DNA of 64,000 bases from Caenorhabditis elegans (GCF_000002985.6 NC_003283.11:16803501-16867500); one strand, 5' to 3'. Shown: positions 54,929 to 64,000, counted from the stretch's first letter. Numbers and translations are program-made. Notes: generated by a model from the sequence alone, not told the origin.

Positions 54929-56540
54929 ATGTCAACGTCCCACCTGCTGGAACCGCTAGAATGTGATGAGCAGCCCGATATCCAAACCCGTTTTGAAAGA
55001 TTTCAACATGTCGTTTCTAATTACTGGAAGAATATATTGATCGGACTGCTATTTCAAATTGTGTACTTGACCATTGTCGTGTTTCTAACCTATTTTTTGG
55101 CAAGAGAAAACATATGCGAAGCAGGTTTTTTCAAGATTTAAATGTCTTAGAAGCTTTGGTTGGAATTTAAGATTCAACGTCTACATCCACAAAAAGGTTA
55201 CCAATTTACAGTGCTTTTCCGACTTCAGGTGAGATTCTGAATTGCTTATACAAGTTGGTTTGGTAGACTGGCTTTCGATCTTACTGACGGTTGCAGACAG
55301 TACCTCGACTAGAACCATGTAGGCGTCAAAAAACTTACCTGCCTGATCTTAAAGCCTGCCTGTCGCTTCAACACGCGCCTTATGCTCAAACATTTTTTCA
55401 TTTCTCAATTTGAGTTTCAACAAAATGTTAGAAATATGAAAATTTGAAAGGCGTGAAACGAGCAGGTTTCAGGCAGGCAGCAGGACATGAAACCGCGCCT
55501 GCCTACTATAGAATCCCTAACCTCGACAACAGGTTTTCACAGCTCCTGGGGACTATTCTTGTGCTGATGGTTTTACCTATGTCAATCATAAATGTTGGAA
55601 GTTTGTCACTGGCCCACAGCGTAGAGCAGATGCCGATAAGGCTTGCTTTAATCTCGACGGATCTACACTTTTTTCAATCAGAAATGAACAGGTAAGGATA
55701 ACCAAAAAATTTTAATTTAGAAATTATGATTTATAGGAAAATCAAGCAGCTCTGGAATTTGTAAAAGATCAAAAAGTCGATAACCTGTGGACGGGCTTGA
55801 TGTACTATGCGGATGACCCTTTTTCATGCACTTGGGATGTTAACAGTGGAACCACGGAAGCCTACCATAACTTTGCCGAGGGTACATCTCTTAACAGTTG
55901 AAATAGCCACAAAATCATATTAGATCATCCAAATAATGAGTATGGAGACTGCATTTATTACATGACAACTGGAACACAAGCCGGGAACTGGGCAAATGGA
56001 TCGTGTACGGAGACTATGAGTTTTGTGTGTGAGCTACCAGCAACTGTTTACGGTGAGAATGCAAGCACCAAAAACATTATTTTTCAGGCTTTTAAAAATT
56101 ATTAGGGTTCATGATTTGAAACATTTTTTAACTTTGACACGGAATTACAGGTTTTCACACTCTAAATTTCAGATAAAAATTGCAAATACAACTACGAAAA
56201 CTATTGCTACACCCCATACAATCAATTGGAAACTTCCAGAGATGCGAAGAACTTTTGCGCATCATCGGGTTCCAATTTGACATCAATTCATTCCGCAAAT
56301 GAAAATCGCTTTCTTGTGAGCATTCTACCATCTTATTCAATAATTGTACTTGGTGGATTTGCTTTTTCAAAGAATGTTGTCCTATGGCTTGATGGAACAC
56401 CTACGATTTTCATCAATGCAATATTGATTAATAGAGGGAATTGTCTTTTCCTCTCAAGCCAAAACGGACACTGGTTTGGTTACGATTGTCTGACTGAAAA
56501 AGCACATTTTGTTTGCAAGCAAAGAATTTCGGGTCAATAG
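54929..56540 (+). CDS. clec gene K: 'SKSY'-clade double-CTLD membrane protein, 347 aa
   Basis: Exons 54929-55124, 55172-55228, 55543-55691, 55737-55881, 55924-56052 and 56173-56540 give 348 codons. The N-terminus MSTSHLLEPLECDEQPD is followed by helix QIVYLTIVVFLTYFLA and ICEAG. The stalk DSTSTSTKRLPI resembles the second stalk exon of I. CTLD1 has DYSCADGFTYVNHKCWKFVTG, but NLWTGLMYYADDPFSCTWD has Tyr where paralogues have Cys. CTLD2 has CKYNYENYCYTPYN, LTSIHSANENRFLVS, VVLWLDGTP and FVCKQRISGQ. Intron 2 carries a GGCAGGC-type dispersed repeat. The stalk exon uses a TTAAG acceptor. AATAAA lies about 40 bp past the stop. Confidence 0.86.
55310..55515. repeat. GGCAGG-type repeat in clec K intron 2
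   Basis: CTTACCTGCCTGATC, AAGCCTGCCTGTCGC and, inverted, GGTTTCAGGCAGGCAGCAGG and AAACCGCGCCTGCCTAC. Related to the elements at 26595 and 35030. Confidence 0.6.
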
Positions 56541-56727
56541 TAAATTTTTTTATCTTTAAAAATTCAGATGTACATTTTAATTTATACAATAAAGTTGTTC
56601 AAAATAAGGAAAAAATATTACTCCAAGCCAAAGAAGCTCGAATGGCCATCAGGTTTGATAATTTGAAATAATAATTTATTGCAACCTAACAAGGTATACA
56701 ACGTTTATTCTCCAAAGTTTATTTAAT

Positions 56728-58319
56728 TCAACAAATATAGTTAGCTCCTGTGGACCGTTTACACAGAAACCATGATTCTTCGGCGCAATCGACAGTGTAC
56801 CAGTGATCGGTACTGTCCCATGCAAGATTCAGAAAGAGACAAGTTCCATTTGTATAATGTTGAATATTATTATATGTCGCTGGTGATCCATCCATCCAGT
56901 ATATGATGTTGACATTTGGAACCACTGCGCCAAGTGTAATATATCCACCGCCAATGTATATTGATTGAACGTAACGATTTTCATTGGCCGATGTGATTGA
57001 AACGAGGTTGCCGCATATTGATCTGCAGAACTTCTGACTTTGAGCAACAGTGTAGGACAAATCGTAGCGTAGGTAACAATGATTGTTGTAATTGTTCTCG
57101 CAATTGTTGTCTTAAATAAATAAGCTGATAGAAACAAGTAAACCTTGCAGCAGGGGTTCGGCTGAAGGGAACAATTTGGTACAAAAATCCCCACTGTTGC
57201 TACTCCATCTACTCCATCAAATAATCTATTATACATCTTTGGAAACCCGCTGAATTTCGACAATACCGTAAATTGTTGAATTATCACAAATTAAGGGTTC
57301 CGAACTTAAGGGTTCTGAACACCAACTACCGCCTAGTTTCGAAGTCTTACCCTGAATTGTTGGAGGTAGTTCGCATATGAAACTCATTGTCGGATTGCAC
57401 GAGCCACTTTTCCATTTTCCAGCTTCTGATCCAGTAGTGATGAAGTAAACGCACTCCCCAATGGCCACGTCAGGATAATCTAAAATCGAAATATCTCTCA
57501 AATTTTAATTTTGGAGAGGTACTTCAATTCAATCCTCACCGTCTGAAAAGTTATCATAGCCGTCTGCGGATCCACTTTCCTTATCCCAAATGCACGAAGA
57601 AATAGTATTCCCTTTACAAATCAACCCTGTCCAGAAATAATCAACACTACTGTTTGACACAAAATCAAAAATTGCATTATTTTCCTGTAAACCTCTTTGA
57701 ATAAAAGTATCAAGCACATGCTACCTGTTCATTTCTAATCGAGAAAAGTGTCGAACCACCGTAGCTCATACAAACAGAGTCAGCATTTTCTCGTGTTTGG
57801 GGATCAGTGAATAGTCGCCAACATTTACCATTAATGTAGGTGAAGCCGAAGACGCAAGTATTGATGTTTGAGGGTGCTTTAATGAAAGTTTACAGTATTT
57901 CCTCGATTTGCGCCCTTGCATTGAGCTTAAATCTTACCCGGAGTCAGCAATGTTGTAGTGGATGCAGACGTTGAATCTTAAATCGCAAAAGTAATTAGAA
58001 TAGAAGTTTAGAACATATAAATTACCAGCTTTTGAAGATGTGCTAGGTAACGCTGGAAATGTAGAGCTCGTCACAATTTCTAGAAACGACCAAAGATTTT
58101 ATTTCAATTTAATCTTCCATTACCTGTTTCATATACACGTCCTTTCGTCAAAAAGTAGGTTAATAGAACCAAAAAAGTCGCGTACAAAGTTTGAGATAAC
58201 AATCCAATCAATATATTTTTCCACTGACCAGAAACAACATGTTGCAGCCGTTTAAAACGCGTTTGTTCATTGGTGGGCTCATCACAGTCTAGCTCTTCAA
58301 ACACATAAGACTCTGACAT
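56728..58319 (-). CDS. clec gene L: chimeric, 'SKSY'-clade N-terminus on 'LHW'-clade CTLDs, 365 aa
   Basis: Exons 58319-58124, 58079-58026, 57976-57938, 57876-57725, 57684-57540, 57479-57351 and 57110-56728 give 366 codons. Exon 1 (196 nt) encodes MSESYVFEELDCDEPTNEQT and helix QTLYATFLVLLTYFL, the plus-strand-clade type, and the first stalk exon (EIVTSSTFPALPSTS) matches it. From the 152-nt CTLD1 exon onward the gene is typical of the minus-strand clade: INTCVFGFTYINGKCWRLFTD, YFWTGLICKGNTISSCIWD, FICELPPTIQG; CTLD2 CENNYNNHCYLRYD, ICGNLVSITSANENRYVQS and SWFLCKRSTGANYIC. The juxtamembrane CETG is VYETG, without Cys. Two introns end in TTAAG. All exons are in phase and open, so the chimera appears functional. 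Confidence 0.87.
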
Positions 58320-58694
58320 TGTATTACAAATAAATCAACCAAATTATATATTTTCATGGAGAAAACTATAAGAAACAAAGAAAATTAATCATCTTATAAT
58401 AAACCAAATCAAAGAAATTGTTATAAGATTATAGAGCACAAGGTTATTGTTTGCGGAATAATCATTATCATCTACTTCTCCTCTACAATATATCAGTTTG
58501 GCAAACAAAACATGTTCAATAAATTTTTGAAAAGGTTTACTGCTCATTTTAGCATCAGGTGATTTCAAACATTTTTTCTAGAGGCGGTTTTTCAACTGAT
58601 GCATGATTTTTGATTACATTTGAAATTATGTGATATTCAATCATTTTAGCACTATATGCGTGATTTGTATCACTCTTTTCACTGGCGTCACTCC

Positions 58695-58749
58695 ACATTT
58701 AAATGAATTAATATTCTTATCAATTCTTCCGATTCCTCCAGTCATCAAA
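58695..58749. promoter_or_regulatory. GATA-containing promoter segment of clec M ('LHW'-clade type)
   Basis: CGTCACTCCACATTTAAAT and ATTCTTATCAATTCTTCC are the reverse complement of the block upstream of gene H (GGAAGAGTTGATAAG, TTTAAACGTGGAG). Its presence here shows that M took over an 'LHW'-clade promoter along with the N-terminal exon. Confidence 0.6.
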
Positions 58750-60390
58750 ATGATGCTTGGAAAATTAAATCGATTCCTGCAACTTCATTGGATGGTTATA
58801 TTGCTTGGGATAATATTTGAAATTTTATTTACAATTGGAGTTGTTCGTTTAACATATTTTCTGACAAAGCAGGCATCTGTTGAATCAAGTAGGTTTTACG
58901 TTTATTCAATACAATTATGGGTTTGGTTCCCAGATAAAATCACAAGTTCTGCTATTCAAACGAGTACTGTATCTACTTTCTCAGGAATATCAACTAAATC
59001 ACGTTAAGCACATCTAGTTTTCAGTAGGTCACTCTATTAAACTTCAAAAGTTCAGATACTTCACCTACACCCAGATTGTTGTCCACTTCCAGCACACTCG
59101 GTAAGATTACAACCAAGTTATATAAAATGGGAATAAAAAACTTTAAAAATTCACATAACTTTTGAGACAATTATTTCTAACACTTTTGGTACTCTGACAA
59201 CGGTTTATGTTTTACAGCTTCTGGAAACCGTACTTGCACTGATGGCTTCACTCATATCAATAATAAATGTTGGAAGTTGGTAACTGGCCCGAAGAGTAGA
59301 GCAGATGCAGACAAGACTTGCTATGATCTCGGTGGATCGACCCTTTTTTCAATCAGAAACGATCAGGTACGTACAATTGAAAATAATTGAGTTATAAACA
59401 AATCAGTTTCAGGAAAATCAAGCTTTGATGGAATTTGTGAAAGATCAGAAAGTCGAGAACCTCTGGGCCGGATTGATCTGTGATAGACATGGACCGGCTT
59501 GGTGTACTTGGGATCTGCAAAGCGGGACCACCGCAGTTTACAATAATTTTGCTGATGGTACATAGTTTTCAAAGAATTAGGTATACAAATGAAAAATCGT
59601 TTTCAGGATGGCCGAGTAACGAAGACAAAATCTGCAATTATTTCATGACTAATGGGACGCAAGCCGGCAAATGGGCAAGTGCATCGTGTACTGAGACAAT
59701 GAGTTTTGTATGTGAGCTACCAGCAACTATTTACGGTTAGATTTCAAGCACCAAAACATTCTTTTTCAGGCTTTTTACAATTATACGCGTTCGTTATTTG
59801 AAACATTTTCAAACTTTGACACGGGATGACAGCTTTTCACACTCTTAATTTCTGACAAAAATATATACGACCTACATTGCGTTTAATATTGAAATTTTAG
59901 CTGCAGAGCAATTATTTTTAACATACTGTTTTTTAAAAAATAATATCAGGAATCAAAAATAAAAAATAAACATTTCTCCGTTTTAAACCCTCGAAGCTAC
60001 AATTTCTTACTCTGAATTTCAGATAATACATGCGAATACAACTACGACAACTATTGCTACACTCCATACTTTGAATTGAAACTTTCCAGCGAGGCGCAGA
60101 CGTTTTGCGCATCATCGGGTTCCAATTTGGTATCAATTCATTCCGCGAATGAAAATCGTTTTGTTTACAACATCATACCACCCGGTACCGAAACTTCAAT
60201 TGGTGGAGTTGCATATTCAGACGATTCGCTCCTATGGTATGATGGAACACCTCCACTTTTCACAAATATGATACAGTTGGAAAATGGGAATTGTCTTTTC
60301 CTTTATAACGACTACGTTCACTGGTTTGGCAACAATTGTCTGACTACTAAATGTCATTTCGTTTGCAAGCGAAGAATTTCGGAAAAGTAG
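58750..60390 (+). CDS. clec gene M: chimeric, 'LHW'-clade N-terminus on 'SKSY'-clade CTLDs, 347 aa
   Basis: Exons 58750-58888, 58934-59002, 59056-59100, 59218-59366, 59413-59557, 59607-59735 and 60023-60390 give 348 codons. MMLGKLNRFLQLHW and helix MVILLGIIFEILFTIGVVRLTYFL are nearly those of gene H, as are the stalk (TSSAIQTSTVSTF) and the upstream sequence. The CTLD1 exon is 149 nt, the plus-strand-clade length, with NRTCTDGFTHINNKCWKLVTG, NLWAGLICDRHGPAWCTWD, CNYFMTNGTQAGKW and FVCELPATIYG. CTLD2 has CEYNYDNYCYTPY, LVSIHSANENRFV, LLWYDGTPP and FVCKRRISEK. The exon 1 donor is weak (TCAA|GTAGG) and CETG is replaced by VESS, without Cys. It is divergent from gene L, with which it has exchanged its 5' part. 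Confidence 0.87.
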
Positions 60391-60891
60391 GGAATATAAC
60401 TGTTCGAGGAAGGTTCTCGAATAATTATCATCTTCGAAAGCAACCTTCTGTATTTGCGTCACAAACTATATTTTCGCATTTTCTTATTTTTGGCTTCTCA
60501 CCCAAACAAATAATTATATGTACCAATTTATGTATACAAAAATAAACCTATCATTTTCATGATTTTTTAAGGTAGAAAAGCAACTTTTGCAATGCCCATA
60601 AAGGCGTGGTTTCGAGGAGCCGGGATTTCAGCAGTAAGCCGGCGGCGGGTTTTTTTCGCTTTTTGCGTGCTGTAATTTTTATTTTTCCGTTTTCTGTTCT
60701 AAATTTTATTTCTTTTTTTAAGTGTTCAGATAGTTTTTAAATGGGAATAAACATGGATATTTCTGGGTAAAAACTTTGAAAACTGAGAGAATCTGGATGC
60801 TGAGTTTTTTTTTCTATTTCTGAAGTTCAGACTACGTCGGGTTCTGAAAATAACATGTGCAATATGAAACATTCAAAATTTAAAGGTTTAT
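60391..60891. other. Spacer after clec M
   Basis: An AATAAA lies at about 60540. After it comes ordinary AT-rich sequence with AGCCGGCGGCGGG at about 60635. No gene recognised. Confidence 0.4.
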
Positions 60892-60956
60892 AAATTCAAC
60901 ACACAATTCCTGCCGGCCGTTTACAAAGAAACCATGAGGTTTCGGTGCATTCACCA
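60892..60956 (-). pseudogene. Relic 3' end of an 'LHW'-clade CTLD2 exon
   Basis: On the minus strand the last part of a CTLD2 exon is recognisable, ending in SWFLCKRPAGIVC and a stop, directly comparable to the end of gene J (52958 onward). It lies in opposite orientation to, and immediately before, the orphan exon N, which marks a rearrangement point. No further upstream coding remains. Confidence 0.6.
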
Positions 60957-60989
60957 AACTGTTCATGGTAAGGCTTCAAGGTTCGACTT

Positions 60990-61400
60990 ATGCCCCTTTT
61001 AATGTTGTTAATTGAAGATGATAATAGTGATCACAATTACAACAATAATTGTTACGTACGCTACGATAAGTCGTCCACCATTGCTGATGCTCAGAAGTTC
61101 TGCAAAACAAAGCACGGCGGCAACCTCGTTTCAATCACTTCGGCCAATGAAAATCGTTACATTCAATCAATATACATTGGCGGTGGATATATTACACTTG
61201 GCGCAGTGGTTCCAAACTACAACGTCATATATTGGATGGACGGACCACCAGCGACATATAATATTCAACATTATACGAATGGAACTTGTCTGTTTTTGAA
61301 TCTTTCATGGGAAGGCAGTGGTGATGACTGGCACACTGTCGAATGCGCCGATAAATCATGGTTTCTGTGTAAACGGCCTATAGGAATTGACTATTGGTAG
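60990..61400 (+). pseudogene. clec gene N: orphan CTLD2 exon of the 'LHW' clade on the plus strand
   Basis: An open CTLD2 exon starts at about 61016 after TTGAAG and ends IGIDYW at 61400. It closely resembles the last exon of L (ITSANENRYIQSIYIGGGYITLGAVV). Before it, TTCATGGTAAGGCTTCAAGG at about 60961 is the donor and intron start found before the same exon in gene D, but no CTLD1, stalk or transmembrane exon precedes it. Two conserved cysteines are gone: DNSDHNYNNNCY for DNCDNNYNNHCY, and KTKHGGNLVS for KTKCANLVS. One residue is also missing in ATYNIQHY. A dead fragment, although the reading frame is still open. Confidence 0.75.
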
Positions 61401-61593
61401 AGATTGACTTTAGATAATGAATATTAACTGAAAACTGAACCATTTTGAATTTTCTGAATATCAATCTCATATATCGAATACTCATGAAAACAATAAATCA
61501 TGAAATTAATAAGCGTATTTTTTTGAAATGAATACTTAATTAATAGTACGAGTGGAAGAGCACATTGATAAGAGAACACGATGGCATGGATTA

Positions 61594-61695
61594 CTTACTG
61601 CTTATGAGTCAAATACGGCACATGAGCTCGGCCTGAAGGGTGGGTCCAAATTTCCGGAAATTGCTGAAATTTTTGGATTGCCTCACACTTTCGAT
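61594..61695. repeat. Repeat, left copy of an inverted pair flanking clec O
   Basis: GCTTATGAGTCAAATACGGC, ACATGAGCTCGGCCTGAAG and GGTGGGTCCAAATTTCCGGA occur again, inverted, at the window end (63892-64000). A 77-residue open frame runs through it but belongs to the repeat. Confidence 0.75.
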
Positions 61696-61864
61696 AAAAA
61701 AGGAGATTCCCAATCTAAATTGATGTACTCGGAACAAAATATGTACATTGTATTCACGGTTGTTGTAGTTAGAGTCAATAGGTAATTTTGAATAAATTAA
61801 TATACCGTATTTCCTCTATTAGTAAGTCATGCAAAACTAATTTTCGAACATGTTTTTTCTCATG

Positions 61865-61995
61865 TACGATGATATTATTTCGATTAATGAAATGATCGGA
61901 AGAGTTGATAAGAATATTAGTTCAATTGAAGGTGAAGTGGGGCCAGTGGAGAGAATGTTGACAATTACTCATATAGTGCAAAAATTCCTGTCACC
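61865..61995. other. Relic of an 'LHW'-clade promoter upstream of clec O
   Basis: AATGATCGGAAGAGTTGATAAG, GAATATTAGTTCAATTG, GGTGAAGTGGGGCCAGTGG and TTACTCATATAGTG line up with 50560-50650 upstream of gene H, in the same orientation. No 'LHW' coding exon adjoins it. Confidence 0.65.
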
Positions 61996-62240
61996 TTAAA
62001 GTTTTTTAAAGTTTTTTTTTTTTTGAAATTACATCCAAACGGTGACAAAAAAAGACACGAATAAATTTTCACGGAAGCGATGATACACGAAGCAACCACT
62101 CGGTTCCAAAGAAATTAATCTTCTGTTTAAAGCACAACGTCAAGGATTATATTAAGAGAATTAACTTTTCTTATCACCACTCCTTCCACAAAGACAATTA
62201 TTCATTTAATTTTGAGTTTTTGTTTGCAAAAAGTGTAATA

Positions 62241-63726
62241 ATGTCCGATATTGACGAGATTCAAGAGCTTCAAGAACCATCTCAACCAAAAACTCAACCT
62301 TATTCCGAAAAATTTAAACTTTTCATGACAAATCATTGGAAAAATATATTGATTGGAGGATTAGCTGAAATCATAATAATCGTTTTTGCTTTTATGTTGA
62401 CCTTTATTTTGGCGAAACAACCAGCATGTGAAACAGGTATTTAAATAGTTAAACTACAATAATATTTTTGCTTGTTTGTTAGGTATAGTAACGACTTCTA
62501 TATTCCACACTAGTACTCTACCCAGCACATTGACATATGCCTCTTCTTCTTATTCTACAAAACCTGACAAGAGTTCTATTGCAACAAGTACTACCTTAAA
62601 ACCGAAAACTTTGCCTGTTACGACAACATCAAATTCACTCTCAACACATACAAAACTTGGTGAGAGATACATAAATATTCCATTATTAATAAAATGAATT
62701 CAGACACAACATCAATTTCCGCAACTTTCGCTACTATGCCCACCCCGGGTAAGATTTTGGGTTTTATCAGTTACTCTAAAAAGACTTTACAAATTATTTT
62801 CCAGTTTCGGGAAATCTCACTTGCGCTTCTGGTTTTACTTACGTCGGCAACAAGTGCTGGAAGTTGGTCACTGTTCAGAAGAATAGAGCAGATGCCGACC
62901 AGGCTTGCTTCAGTCTAGGTGGATCCACACTTTTCTCGATCAGAAACGACCAGGTACGGAACACTCACAAGAATTTCCGTTTTTTAAATATTTTGAACAG
63001 GATAATCAAGCTGTGCTGGAATTTTTGAAAGATCAGCACGTTGAGAACCTTTGGACCGGATTAAACTGCGTCGGGATAAACCCGTTTACGTGTACCTGGG
63101 ATGTCAAAAGCGGAACCACCTCCGCCTACAATAACTTTGCCGATGGTAGTGCTCAGAATTGTTGGAATATTCACAGAATGATTTTTAGGTTATCCGAATA
63201 ACATGGCTGGAGGTTGCATTTATTACAAGACTACTGGAACGCAAGCCGGGCAATGGTCAAGTGGATCGTGTAATGAGATTATGAGTTTTGTGTGCGAGCT
63301 ACCAGCAACCATTTACGGTGAGAATTAGAGAAATTACAAATTACACGTTTGATTTCAGATAGCACCTGCAAATACAACTACAACAACTATTGTTACACCC
63401 CATACGATCAGCTGCAAATCTCCAGCGATGCGCAGAGCATCTGCGCATCATCGGGTTCCAATTTGGCCACAATTCATTCTGCAAATGAAAACCGCTTTTT
63501 CATGGGCATCTTTCCTTCGTTTTCAATGATTGCACTTGGCGGAGTTGCTTTGTCAGGCGACAAGGTCATATGGTATGATGGAACACCTTCAACTTACACA
63601 AATATAAGAACGCTTACACGAGGGAACTGTATTCTGCTCTCAAATGATGTCGGACGCTGGGATGGTTACAAATGCATGATTGACAGAGCAAAGTTCATTT
63701 GCAAACGAAGAATTATAGGAAAATAA
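62241..63726 (+). CDS. clec gene O: 'SKSY'-clade double-CTLD membrane protein with long stalk, 402 aa
   Basis: Exons 62241-62436, 62483-62659, 62704-62748, 62805-62953, 63001-63145, 63189-63317 and 63359-63726 give 403 codons. The N-terminus is MSDIDEIQELQEPSQPKTQP, the helix EIIIIVFAFMLTFIL, then CETG. The stalk is the longest of the cluster, about 75 Ser/Thr-rich residues on two exons and probably O-glycosylated. CTLD1 has NLTCASGFTYVGNKCWKLVT, NLWTGLNCVGINPFTCTWD, CIYYKTTGTQAGQW and FVCELPATIYG. CTLD2 has CKYNYNNYCYTPYD, LATIHSANENRFFM, VIWYDGTPS and FICKRRIIGK. CTTATCA lies about 65 bp upstream and AATAAA just past the stop. Inverted copies of one repeat flank the gene at 61.6 and 63.9 kb. 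Confidence 0.88.
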
Positions 63727-63891
63727 TTAATATATTTGTTCAATAAATGTTTCACACAATACCCTATCATCTTGAAAAAAGTAGATAAATTTTTTAGGGG
63801 TTTCCCAAATAATAAATATATTAATTTATTCAAAATTAATTGTTAATTTTAACAACACAACAACCGTTTATTTTTTGCCGGATGCACCAAT

Positions 63892-64000
63892 TTAGATTGG
63901 CGAGTGCGGCAATCCAAAAATTTTTTTGAAATATCCGGAAATTCGGACCCACCCTCGGTTCAGACCGAGGTCATGTGCCGTATTTGACTCATAAGCTGTA
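63892..64000. repeat. Repeat, right copy of the inverted pair flanking clec O
   Basis: Reverse complement reads ACAGCTTATGAGTCAAATAC, GGCACATGACCTCGGTCTG and GAGGGTGGGTCCGAATTTCC, matching 61594-61695. This copy has an extra palindrome, CCTCGGTTCAGACCGAGG. It runs off the window edge. Confidence 0.75.

Noticed and set aside
60990-61400. Gene N as a complete single-CTLD gene
   Set aside because: No signal peptide or transmembrane exon, an intron donor remnant just before it, and two lost cysteines; an orphan exon is more likely.
61552-61785. 77-residue plus-strand frame
   Set aside because: It consists of the repeat found inverted at the window end; no similarity to any neighbouring gene.

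Overview
The window is nuclear DNA of a Caenorhabditis nematode, very probably C. elegans chromosome V. It is AT-rich, introns have GTAAG/TTTTCAG-type ends, several starts sit just behind a TTTCAG trans-splice acceptor, and inverted repeats crowd the introns. From memory (not checked), the order carnitine acyltransferase, srh genes, troponin I and a 318-residue prolyl 4-hydroxylase matches cosmid T20B3 (T20B3.1, tni-3 = T20B3.2, phy-3 = T20B3.7), with cand-1 (Y102A5A.1) to the left. All gene models are hand-spliced from the sequence. Exon lengths were checked for reading phase, and boundaries may be off by a base in places.

Layout. 1-10583 (+): cand-1 without its N-terminus, 11 exons, introns full of hairpin repeats. 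12077-17072 (+): a carnitine O-acyltransferase, 14 exons. 17192-17816 (-): a two-exon gene for a 64-residue secreted, dibasic-processed peptide precursor, convergent with the acyltransferase. 17.8-21.8 kb: no gene seen, repeats only. 21790-28521 (-): three tandem srh-type chemoreceptor genes with the same exon plan. 29816-35571 (+): phy-3, whose 4.1 kb first intron holds tni-3 on the opposite strand (30286-31609).

35.6-63.7 kb is a cluster of membrane-anchored double C-type-lectin-like (clec) genes. I count 12 apparently usable genes (one with a possible splice-rescued stop), one fused and truncated gene, one clear pseudogene and one orphan exon. Each full gene encodes a short cytoplasmic N-terminus, one transmembrane helix, a Ser/Thr-rich stalk on one to three small exons, CTLD1 on three exons and CTLD2 on one exon. 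For reference they are lettered A(-), B(+), C(+), D(-), E(-), F(+), G(-), H(-), I(+), J(-), K(+), L(-), M(+), N(+, orphan), O(+).

The cluster has two clades. The 'SKSY' clade lies on the + strand and the 'LHW' clade on the - strand, as if a convergent gene pair had been amplified. The cluster shows rearrangement in progress. Genes L and M carry each other's promoter, transmembrane and stalk exons, which a small inversion would explain. C and D are fused tail to tail. B has a stop codon that doubles as a splice acceptor. Several dead exons and promoters lie between genes. Nearly all members have a TGATAA (GATA-factor) site just upstream, suggesting intestinal expression. I saw no tRNA, rRNA, CRISPR array or autonomous transposase gene.
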